DNA of 64,000 bases from positions 1,984,001 through 2,048,000 of the forward strand of contig JAZGUH010000116.1 of the NCBI GenBank assembly GCA_037893225.1. The letters run 5' to 3'. The position numbers and the translations under genes were made by a program. Source of the DNA: Hippasteria phrygiana. Lineage: Eukaryota; Echinodermata; Asteroidea; Valvatida; Goniasteridae. Below, in pieces: positions 53,633 to 64,000 of the stretch (its first letter is position 1; the number at the start of each line of letters is the position of its first letter). Under the pieces are notes generated by a model, which saw only the letters and a list, made by a program, of their open reading frames with translations, was not told the origin of the DNA and did no database searches.

Positions 53633-56600
53633 ATGAAATATCAACCAAATACAGTAATTTTGACATGTATGGATAGCTTAGATCTGGCGCTACATGTTGC
53701 AATCATCGGCGGCTTCTTAGAGTTAACACTTGTGGAGAAAATTCAAACCTCGCAATGTTTATTTTCTTTCCGGCCAACATCTGTGTACATGTTACCGTCT
53801 ATTTATTGCTCCATGCATGTCAAATTCCCTGGGGTATGGACTTGCTTTATTCATTCATAATTGCATGAAATATCAACCAAATGCAGTAATTTTGACATGT
53901 ATGGATAGCTTAGATCTGGCGCTACATGTTGCAATCATCGGCGGCTTCCTAGAGTTAAAACTTGTGGAGAAAATTCAAACCTCGCAATGTTTATTTTCTT
54001 TCCGGCCAACATCTGTGTACATGTTACCGTCTATTTATTGCTCCATGCATGTCAAATTCCCTGGGGTATGGACTAGCTTTACTCATTCATAATTGCATGA
54101 AATATCAACCAAATTCAGTAATTTTGACATGTATGGATAGCTTAGATCTGGCGCTACATGTTGCAATTATCGGCGGCTTCTTAGAGTTAAAACTTGTGGA
54201 GAAAATTCAAACCTCGCAATGTTTATTTTCTTTCCGGCCAACATCTGTGTGCATATTACCTTCTATTTATTGCTCCATGCCTGTCAAATTCCCTAGGGTA
54301 TGACTTGCTTTACTCATTCATAATTGCATGAAATATCAACCAAATACAGTAATTTTGACATGTATGGATAGCTTAGATCTGGCGCTACATGTTGCAATCA
54401 TCGGCGGCTTCCTAGAGTTAAAACTTGTGGAGAAAATTCAAACCTCGCAATGTTTATTTTCTTTGCGGCCAACATCTGTGTACATGTTACCGTCTATTTA
54501 TTGCTCCATGCATGTCAAATTCCCTGGGGTATGGACTTGCTTTATTCATTCATAATTGCATGAAATATCAACCAAATGCAGTAATTTTGACATGTATGGA
54601 TAGCTTAGATCTGGCGCTACATGTTGCAATTATCGGCGGCTTCTTAGAGTTAACACTTGTGGAGAAAATTCAAACCTCGCAATGTTTATTTTCTTTCCGG
54701 CCAACATCTGTGTGCATATTACCTTCTATTTATTGCTCCATGCCTGTCAAATTCCCTAGGGTATGACTTGCTTTACTCATTCATAATTGCATGAAATATC
54801 AACCAAATACAGTAATTTTGACATGTATGGATAGCTTAGATCTGGCGCTACATGTTGCAATCATCGGCGGCTTCCTAGAGTTAAAACTTGTGGAGAAAAT
54901 TCAAACCTCGCAATGTTTATTTTCTTTCCGGCCAACATCTGTGTACATGTTACCGTCTATTTATTGCTCCATGCATGTCAAATTCCCTGGGGTATGGACT
55001 TGCTTTATTCATTCATAATTGCATGAAATATCAACCAAATGCAGTAATTTTGACATGTATGGATAGCTTAGATCTGGCGCTACATGTTGGAATTATCGGC
55101 GGCTTCTTAGAGTTAACACTTGTGGAGAAAATTCAAACCTCGCAATGTTTATTTTCTTTCCGGCCAACATCTGTGTACATATAACCGTCTATTTATTGCT
55201 CCATGCATATCAAATTCCCTGGGGTATGGACTTGCTTTATTCATTCATAATTGCATGAAATATCAACCAAATGCAGTAATTTTGACATGTATGGATAGCT
55301 TAGACCTGGCGCTACATGTTGCAATTATCGGCGGCTTCTTAGAGTTAACACTTGTGGAGAAAATTCAAACCTCGCAATGTTTATTTTCTTTCCGGCCAAC
55401 ATCTGTGTACATATAACCGTCTATTTATTGCTCCATGCATGTCAAATTCCCTGGGGTATGGACTTGCTTTATTCATTCATAATTGCATGAAATATCAACC
55501 AAATGCAGTAATTTTGACATGTATGGATAGCTTAGACCTGGCGCTACATGTTGCAATTATCGGCGGCTTCTTAGAGTTAACACTTGTGGAGAAAATTCAA
55601 ACCTCGCAATGTTTATTTTCTTTCCGGCCAACATCTGTGTGCATATTACCTTCTATTTATTGCTCCATGCCTCTCAAATTCCCTAGGGTATGACTTGCTT
55701 TACTCATTCATAATTGCATGAAATATCAACCAAATACAGTAATTTTGACATGTATGGATAGCTTAGACCTGGCGCTACATGTTGCAATCATCGGCGGCTT
55801 CCTAGAGTTAAAACTTGTGGAGAAAATTCAAACCTCGCAATGTTTATTTTCTTTCCGGCCAACATCTGTGTGCATATTACCTTCTATTTATTGCTCCATG
55901 CCTGTCAAATTCCCTAGGGTATGACTTGCTTTACTCATTCATAATTGCATGAAATATCAACCAAATACAGTAATTTTGACATGTATGGATAGCTTAGATC
56001 TGGCGCTACATGTTGCAATCATCGGCGGCTTCCTAGAGTTAAAACTTGTGGAGAAAATTCAAACCTCGCAATGTTTATTTTCTTTCCGGCCAACATCTGT
56101 GTACATGTTACCGTCTATTTATTGCTCCATGCATGTCAAATTCCCTGGGGTATGGACTTGCTTTATTCATTCATAATTGCATGAAATATCAACCAAATGC
56201 AGTAATTTTGACATGTATGGATAGCTTAGATCTGGCGCTACATGTTGCAATTATCGGCGGCTTCTTAGAGTTAACACTTGTGGAGAAAATTCAAACCTCG
56301 CAATGTTTATTTTCTTTCCGGCCAACATCTGTGTACATATAACCGTCTATTTATTGCTCCATGCATGTCAAATTCCCTGGGGTATGGACTTGCTTTATTC
56401 ATTCATAATTGCATGAAATATCAACCAAATGCAGTAATTTTGACATGTATGGATAGCTTAGACCTGGCGCTACATGTTGCAATTATCGGCGGCTTCTTAG
56501 AGTTAACACTTGTGGAGAAAATTCAAACCTCGCAATGTTTATTTTCTTTCCGGCCAACATCTGTGTGCATATTACCTTCTATTTATTGCTCCATGCCTGT

Positions 56601-56643
56601 CAAATTCCCTAGGGTATGACTTGCTTTACTCATTCATAATTGC
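53633..56643. repeat. Run 7 to 19 (13 monomers)
   Basis: The array steps back from type 15 (53402) to type 7 (53633), then keeps canonical order through 54328 (G138), 55023 (G68), 55487 (C187) and 56413. This is the fifth stretch in which types 7 to 16 occur intact and in order; the others start at 2221, 12412, 44833 and 48537. Confidence 0.8.
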
Positions 56644-57802
56644 ATGAAATATCAACCAAATACAGTAATTTTGACATGTATGGATAGCTTAGATCTGGCG
56701 CTACATGTTGCAATCATCGGCGGCTTCCTAGAGTTAAAACTTGTGGAGAAAATTCAAACCTCGCAATGTTTATTTTCTTTCTGGCCAACATCTGTGTACA
56801 TGTTACCGTCTATTTATTGCTCCATGCATGTCAAATTCCCTGGGGTATGGACTTCCTTTACTCATTCATAATTGCATGAAATATCAACCAAATACAGTAA
56901 TTTTGACATGTATGGATAGCTTAGATCTGGCGCTACATGTTGCAATCATCGGCGGCTTCCTAGAGTTAAAACTTGTGGAGAAAATTCAAACCTCGCAATG
57001 TTTATTTTATTTCCGGCCAACATCTGTGTACATGTTACCGTCTATTTATTGCTCCATGCATGTCAAATTTCCTGGGGTATGGACTAGCTTTACTCATTCA
57101 TAATTGCATGAAATATCAACCAAATTCAGTAATTTTGACATGTATGGATAGCTTAGACCTGGCGCTACATGTTGCAATTATCGGCGGCTTCCTAGAGTTA
57201 AAACTTGTGGAGAAAATTCAAACCTCGCATTGTTTATTTTCTTTCCGGCCAACATCTGTGTACATGTTACCGTCTATTTATTGCTCCATGCATGTCAAAT
57301 TCCCTGGGGTATGGACTAGCTTTATTCATTCATAATTGCATGAAAAATCAACCAAATGCAGTAATTTTGACATGTATGGATAGCTTAGATCTGGCGCTAC
57401 ATGTTGCAATTATCGGCGGCTTCTTAGAGTTAACACTTGTGGAGAAAATTCAAACCTCGCAATGTTTATTTTCTTTCCGGCCAACATCTGTGTACATATA
57501 ACCGTCTATTTATTGCTCCATGCATGTCAAATTCCCTGGGGTATGGACTTGCTTTATTCATTCATAATTGCATGAAATATCAACCAAATGCAGTAATTTT
57601 GACATGTATGGATAGCTTAGACCTGGCGCTACATGTTGCAATTATCGGCGGCTTCTTAGAGTTAACACTTGTGGAGAAAATTCAAACCTCGCAATGTTTA
57701 TTTTCTTTCCGGCCAACATCTGTGTGCATATTACCTTCTATTTATTGCTCCATGCCTGTCAAATTCCCTAGGGTATGACTTGCTTTACTCATTCATAATT
57801 GC
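56644..57802. repeat. 5-mer slip 20-21-22-23/18-19 (1,159 bp)
   Basis: Units at 56644, 56876, 57108, 57340 and 57572. The 57340 unit has the rare T to A at 57346 found in the type 23 units of the 13-mers, then C116 and A161 of type 18. It is a 23/18 chimera with the exchange between offsets 7 and 116. Confidence 0.8.
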
Positions 57803-60800
57803 ATGAAATATCAACCAAATACAGTAATTTTGACATGTATGGATAGCTTAGATCTGGCGCTACATGTTGCAATCATCGGCGGCTTCCTAGAGTTAAAACT
57901 TGTGGAGAAAATTCAAACCTCGCAATGTTTATTTTCTTTCTGGCCAACATCTGTGTACATGTTACCGTCTATTTATTGCTCCATGCATGTCAAATTCCCT
58001 GGGGTATGGACTTCCTTTACTCATTCATAATTGCATGAAATATCAACCAAATACAGTAATTTTGACATGTATGGATAGCTTAGATCTGGCGCTACATGTT
58101 GCAATCATCGGCGGCTTCCTAGAGTTAAAACTTGTGGAGAAAATTCAAACCTCGCAATGTTTATTTTATTTCCGGCCAACATCTGTGTACATGTTACCGT
58201 CTATTTATTGCTCCATGCATGTCAAATTTCCTGGGGTATGGACTAGCTTTACTCATTCATAATTGCATGAAATATCAACCAAATTCAGTAATTTTGACAT
58301 GTATGGATAGCTTAGACCTGGCGCTACATGTTGCAATTATCGGCGGCTTCCTAGAGTTAAAACTTGTGGAGAAAATTCAAACCTCGCATTGTTTATTTTC
58401 TTTCCGGCCAACATCTGTGTACATGTTACCGTCTATTTATTGCTCCATGCATGTCAAATTCCCTGGGGTATGGACTAGCTTTATTCATTCATAATTGCAT
58501 GAAAAATCAACCAAATGCAGTAATTTTGACATGTATGGATAGCTTAGATCTGGCGCTACATGTTGCAATTATCGGCGGCTTCTTAGAGTTAACACTTGTG
58601 GAGAAAATTCAAAACTCGCAATGTTTATTTTCTTTCCGGCCAACATCTGTGTGCATATTACCTTCTATTTATTGCTCCATGCCTGTCAAATTCCCTAGGG
58701 TATGACTTGCTTTACTCATTCATAATTGCATGAAATATCAACCAAATACAGTAATTTTGACATGTATGGATAGCTTAGATCTGGCGCTACATGTTGCAAT
58801 TATCGGCGGCTTCTTAGAGTTAACACTTGTGGAGAACATTCAAACCTCGCAATGTTTATTTTCTTTCCGGCCAACATCTGTGTGCATATTACCTTCTATT
58901 TATTGCTCCATGCCTGTCAAATTACCTGGGGTATGGACTAGCTTTACTCATTCATAATTGCATGAAATATCAACCAAATTCAGTAATTTTGACATGTATG
59001 GATAGCTTAGACCTGCCGCTACATGTTGCAATTATCGGCGGCTTCCTAGAGTTAAAACTTGTGGAGAAAATTCAAACCTCGCAATGTTTATTTTCTTTCC
59101 GGCCAACATCTGTGTACATGTTACCGTCTATTTATTGCTCCATGCATGTCAAATTCCCTGGGGTATGGACTAGCTTTATTCATTCATAATTGCATGAAAT
59201 ATCAACCAAATGCAGTAATTTTGACATGTATGGATAGCTTAGATCTGGCGCTACATGTTGCAATCATCGGCGGCTTCCTAGAGTTAAAACTTGTGGAGAA
59301 AATTCAAACCTCGCAATGTTTATTTTCTTTCCGGCCAACATCTGTGTACATGTTACCGTCTATTTATTGCTCCATGCCTGTCAAATTCCCTAGGGTATGA
59401 CTTGCTTTACTCATTCATAATTGCATGAAATATCAACCAAATACAGTAATTTTGACATGTATGGATAGCTTAGATCTGGCGCTACATGTTGCAATCATCG
59501 GCGGCTTCTTAGAGTTAACACTTGTGGAGAAAATTCAAACCTCGCAATGTTTATTTTCTTTCCGGCCAACATCTGTGTACATGTTACCGTCTATTTATTG
59601 CTCCATGCATGTCAAATTCCCTGGGGTATGGACTTGCTTTATTCATTCATAATTGCATGAAATATCAACCAAATGCAGTAATTTTGACATGTATGGATAG
59701 CTTAGACCTGGCGCTACATGTTGCAATTATCGGCGGCTTCTTAGAGTTAACACTTGTGGAGAAAATTCAAACCTCGCAATGTTTATTTTCTTTCCGGCCA
59801 ACATCTGTGTGCATATTACCTTCTATTTATTGCTCCATGCCTCTCAAATTCCCTAGGGTATGACTTGCTTTACTCATTCATAATTGCATGAAATATCAAC
59901 CAAATACAGTAATTTTGACATGTATGGATAGCTTAGACCTGGCGCTACATGTTGCAATCATCGGCGGCTTCCTAGAGTTAAAACTTGTGGAGAAAATTCA
60001 AACCTCGCAATGTTTATTTTCTTTCCGGCCAACATCTGTGTGCATATTACCTTCTATTTATTGCTCCATGCCTGTCAAATTCCCTAGGGTATGACTTGCT
60101 TTACTCATTCATAATTGCATGAAATATCAACCAAATACAGTAATTTTGACATGTATGGATAGCTTAGATCTGGCGCTACATGTTGCAATCATCGGCGGCT
60201 TCCTAGAGTTAAAACTTGTGGAGAAAATTCAAACCTCGCAATGTTTATTTTCTTTCCGGCCAACATCTGTGTACATGTTACCGTCTATTTATTGCTCCAT
60301 GCATGTCAAATTCCCTGGGGTATGGACTTGCTTTATTCATTCATAATTGCATGAAATATCAACCAAATGCAGTAATTTTGACATGTATGGATAGCTTAGA
60401 TCTGGCGCTACATGTTGCAATTATCGGCGGCTTCTTAGAGTTAACACTTGTGGAGAAAATTCAAACCTCGCAATGTTTATTTTCTTTCCGGCCAACATCT
60501 GTGTACATATAACCGTCTATTTATTGCTCCATGCATGTCAAATTCCCTGGGGTATGGACTTGCTTTATTCATTCATAATTGCATGAAATATCAACCAAAT
60601 GCAGTAATTTTGACATGTATGGATAGCTTAGACCTGGCGCTACATGTTGCAATTATCGGCGGCTTCTTAGAGTTAACACTTGTGGAGAAAATTCAAACCT
60701 CGCAATGTTTATTTTCTTTCCGGCCAACATCTGTGTGCATATTACCTTCTATTTATTGCTCCATGCCTGTCAAATTCCCTAGGGTATGACTTGCTTTACT

Positions 60801-60813
60801 CATTCATAATTGC
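57803..60813. repeat. 13-mer tandem copy 1 (3,011 bp)
   Basis: Order 20-21-22-23-1/4-5-6b-7-15-16-17-18-19. Diagnostic rare states are A to T at 58389, T to A at 58505 and C to A at 58924. I found no difference from the next copy by eye. Confidence 0.88.
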
Positions 60814-63800
60814 ATGAAATATCAACCAAATACAGTAATTTTGACATGTATGGATAGCTTAGATCTGGCGCTACATGTTGCAATCATCGGCGGCTTCCTA
60901 GAGTTAAAACTTGTGGAGAAAATTCAAACCTCGCAATGTTTATTTTCTTTCTGGCCAACATCTGTGTACATGTTACCGTCTATTTATTGCTCCATGCATG
61001 TCAAATTCCCTGGGGTATGGACTTCCTTTACTCATTCATAATTGCATGAAATATCAACCAAATACAGTAATTTTGACATGTATGGATAGCTTAGATCTGG
61101 CGCTACATGTTGCAATCATCGGCGGCTTCCTAGAGTTAAAACTTGTGGAGAAAATTCAAACCTCGCAATGTTTATTTTATTTCCGGCCAACATCTGTGTA
61201 CATGTTACCGTCTATTTATTGCTCCATGCATGTCAAATTTCCTGGGGTATGGACTAGCTTTACTCATTCATAATTGCATGAAATATCAACCAAATTCAGT
61301 AATTTTGACATGTATGGATAGCTTAGACCTGGCGCTACATGTTGCAATTATCGGCGGCTTCCTAGAGTTAAAACTTGTGGAGAAAATTCAAACCTCGCAT
61401 TGTTTATTTTCTTTCCGGCCAACATCTGTGTACATGTTACCGTCTATTTATTGCTCCATGCATGTCAAATTCCCTGGGGTATGGACTAGCTTTATTCATT
61501 CATAATTGCATGAAAAATCAACCAAATGCAGTAATTTTGACATGTATGGATAGCTTAGATCTGGCGCTACATGTTGCAATTATCGGCGGCTTCTTAGAGT
61601 TAACACTTGTGGAGAAAATTCAAAACTCGCAATGTTTATTTTCTTTCCGGCCAACATCTGTGTGCATATTACCTTCTATTTATTGCTCCATGCCTGTCAA
61701 ATTCCCTAGGGTATGACTTGCTTTACTCATTCATAATTGCATGAAATATCAACCAAATACAGTAATTTTGACATGTATGGATAGCTTAGATCTGGCGCTA
61801 CATGTTGCAATTATCGGCGGCTTCTTAGAGTTAACACTTGTGGAGAACATTCAAACCTCGCAATGTTTATTTTCTTTCCGGCCAACATCTGTGTGCATAT
61901 TACCTTCTATTTATTGCTCCATGCCTGTCAAATTACCTGGGGTATGGACTAGCTTTACTCATTCATAATTGCATGAAATATCAACCAAATTCAGTAATTT
62001 TGACATGTATGGATAGCTTAGACCTGCCGCTACATGTTGCAATTATCGGCGGCTTCCTAGAGTTAAAACTTGTGGAGAAAATTCAAACCTCGCAATGTTT
62101 ATTTTCTTTCCGGCCAACATCTGTGTACATGTTACCGTCTATTTATTGCTCCATGCATGTCAAATTCCCTGGGGTATGGACTAGCTTTATTCATTCATAA
62201 TTGCATGAAATATCAACCAAATGCAGTAATTTTGACATGTATGGATAGCTTAGATCTGGCGCTACATGTTGCAATCATCGGCGGCTTCCTAGAGTTAAAA
62301 CTTGTGGAGAAAATTCAAACCTCGCAATGTTTATTTTCTTTCCGGCCAACATCTGTGTACATGTTACCGTCTATTTATTGCTCCATGCCTGTCAAATTCC
62401 CTAGGGTATGACTTGCTTTACTCATTCATAATTGCATGAAATATCAACCAAATACAGTAATTTTGACATGTATGGATAGCTTAGATCTGGCGCTACATGT
62501 TGCAATCATCGGCGGCTTCTTAGAGTTAACACTTGTGGAGAAAATTCAAACCTCGCAATGTTTATTTTCTTTCCGGCCAACATCTGTGTACATGTTACCG
62601 TCTATTTATTGCTCCATGCATGTCAAATTCCCTGGGGTATGGACTTGCTTTATTCATTCATAATTGCATGAAATATCAACCAAATGCAGTAATTTTGACA
62701 TGTATGGATAGCTTAGACCTGGCGCTACATGTTGCAATTATCGGCGGCTTCTTAGAGTTAACACTTGTGGAGAAAATTCAAACCTCGCAATGTTTATTTT
62801 CTTTCCGGCCAACATCTGTGTGCATATTACCTTCTATTTATTGCTCCATGCCTCTCAAATTCCCTAGGGTATGACTTGCTTTACTCATTCATAATTGCAT
62901 GAAATATCAACCAAATACAGTAATTTTGACATGTATGGATAGCTTAGACCTGGCGCTACATGTTGCAATCATCGGCGGCTTCCTAGAGTTAAAACTTGTG
63001 GAGAAAATTCAAACCTCGCAATGTTTATTTTCTTTCCGGCCAACATCTGTGTGCATATTACCTTCTATTTATTGCTCCATGCCTGTCAAATTCCCTAGGG
63101 TATGACTTGCTTTACTCATTCATAATTGCATGAAATATCAACCAAATACAGTAATTTTGACATGTATGGATAGCTTAGATCTGGCGCTACATGTTGCAAT
63201 CATCGGCGGCTTCCTAGAGTTAAAACTTGTGGAGAAAATTCAAACCTCGCAATGTTTATTTTCTTTCCGGCCAACATCTGTGTACATGTTACCGTCTATT
63301 TATTGCTCCATGCATGTCAAATTCCCTGGGGTATGGACTTGCTTTATTCATTCATAATTGCATGAAATATCAACCAAATGCAGTAATTTTGACATGTATG
63401 GATAGCTTAGATCTGGCGCTACATGTTGCAATTATCGGCGGCTTCTTAGAGTTAACACTTGTGGAGAAAATTCAAACCTCGCAATGTTTATTTTCTTTCC
63501 GGCCAACATCTGTGTACATATAACCGTCTATTTATTGCTCCATGCATGTCAAATTCCCTGGGGTATGGACTTGCTTTATTCATTCATAATTGCATGAAAT
63601 ATCAACCAAATGCAGTAATTTTGACATGTATGGATAGCTTAGACCTGGCGCTACATGTTGCAATTATCGGCGGCTTCTTAGAGTTAACACTTGTGGAGAA
63701 AATTCAAACCTCGCAATGTTTATTTTCTTTCCGGCCAACATCTGTGTGCATATTACCTTCTATTTATTGCTCCATGCCTGTCAAATTCCCTAGGGTATGA

Positions 63801-63824
63801 CTTGCTTTACTCATTCATAATTGC
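60814..63824. repeat. 13-mer tandem copy 2 (3,011 bp)
   Basis: Same 13 types as copy 1 with the rare states at 61400, 61516 and 61935, each exactly 3,011 bp downstream. A third copy appears to begin at 63825, so this unit may be amplified further outside the window. Confidence 0.88.
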
Positions 63825-64000
63825 ATGAAATATCAACCAAATACAGTAATTTTGACATGTATGGATAGCTTAGATCTGGCGCTACATGTTGCAATCATCG
63901 GCGGCTTCCTAGAGTTAAAACTTGTGGAGAAAATTCAAACCTCGCAATGTTTATTTTCTTTCTGGCCAACATCTGTGTACATGTTACCGTCTATTTATTG
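63825..64000. repeat. Partial monomer, type 20 (right edge)
   Basis: The first 176 bases of a monomer with A19, C72 and TTTCTGG (T139), cut by the window edge. It is the expected first unit of a further 13-mer. Confidence 0.85.

Larger units (their letters stand above)
1..64000. repeat. Satellite DNA array, 231/232-bp monomer, about 276 copies
   Basis: The window is filled end to end by one tandem repeat. Monomer starts (the ATGAAATATC phase point) run from 138 to 63825 with steps of 231 or 232 bp, except one step of 236 at 38808 (4-bp insertion). One 231-bp step, at 45991, is a 232-type unit that lost a base. From the summed steps, 275 complete monomers contain about 117 of 231 bp and 157 of 232 bp. 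Different monomer types differ by roughly a dozen positions at most, while copies of the same type in different parts of the array are nearly identical, which is the signature of higher-order repeat homogenisation. No inversion, foreign insertion or unique spacer is visible. GC of the first complete monomer is 84/231 (36%). Function is unknown; a centromeric or heterochromatic role is inference from the architecture only. Confidence 0.97.

Noticed and set aside
1..64000. CRISPR-like array
   Set aside because: The unit is 231/232 bp of continuous repeat with no unique spacers, and there are no cas genes.
1..64000. Transposon, LTR element or integrated virus
   Set aside because: No terminal repeats, target-site duplications or coding domains are seen, and the repeat is never interrupted.
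1..64000. rRNA, 5S or tRNA gene cluster
   Set aside because: The monomer shows no tRNA-like cloverleaf, internal promoter boxes or rRNA core sequences that I recognise.
1..64000. Artificial duplication by the assembler
   Set aside because: Not excluded, but copies differ by private substitutions and distinct chimeric junctions, which simple assembly duplication would not create. Copy number in the near-identical 13-mer region (57803-63824) remains the least certain part.

Overview
The whole window is one uninterrupted tandem satellite DNA array. I see no gene, RNA gene, transposon, CRISPR array or unique sequence in it. The repeat unit is 231 or 232 bp (about 36% GC), always in the same orientation: 275 complete monomers (138 to 63824) plus a partial monomer at each edge. 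A long head-to-tail array of this size with multi-monomer (higher-order) periodicity points to a eukaryotic genome read through with long reads. Centromeric, pericentromeric or subtelomeric heterochromatin is the usual setting, but nothing here fixes the species or the location, and I do not recognise the monomer family.

Monomer phase used here: base 1 is the A of ATGAAATATC, and 'offset' counts from it. Monomers fall into recurring types, which I number by the order in which they normally follow each other: 1 (C at offset 108, tail TTTAATC, 231 bp); 2 (T125, 231); 3 (A19, tail TTGCTTTACTC, 232); 4 (A19, tail TAGCTTTACTC, 232); 5 (C55, 232); 6a (A139, 231) and 6b (same without A139); 7 (A19, C95, 232); 8 (G19, A95, tail TAGCTTTACTC, 232); 9 (T19, 231); 10 (G138, 232); 11 (G19, T51, C95, 231); 12 and 17 (indistinguishable: A19, A95, tail TTGCTTTATTC, 232); 13 (G68, A187, 232); 14 (G19, C51, C95, A161, 232); 15 (C187, 231); 16 (A19, C51, A95, 231); 18 (G19, T51, C95, A161, 232); 19 (G19, C51, C95, 231); 20 (T139, tail TTCCTTTACTC, 232); 21 (A134, 232); 22 (T19, C51, tail TAGCTTTATTC, 232); 23 (A116, 231).

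Most neighbouring monomers follow n to n+1, so the overlapping runs imply an ancestral 23-monomer order whose lengths sum to 5,327 bp. No intact 23-mer is present. The array is a patchwork of runs joined by about two dozen kinds of jump, many of them carried by a visibly chimeric monomer, as expected from unequal homologous exchange in register.

Layout: 1-7316 a long canonical run (types 1-20) with a few jumps; 7317-12180 a 21-mer stretch containing a 6-mer duplication; 12181-21444 canonical runs, a 20-mer (4,633 bp) and a second 6-mer duplication; 21445-24455 a 13-mer (3,011 bp); 24456-26307 a transition; 26308-39738 nested 4-, 9-, 14- and 16-mer units; 39739-43905 a more diverged zone rich in private mutations and hybrids; 43906-50852 a 16-mer (3,704 bp) duplication; 50853-57802 mixed runs; 57803-63824 two tandem 13-mers of 3,011 bp that look identical by eye. 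The nested duplications show repeated local amplification and deletion. Everything here is from reading by eye; a dot plot and full alignment would be the decisive test.
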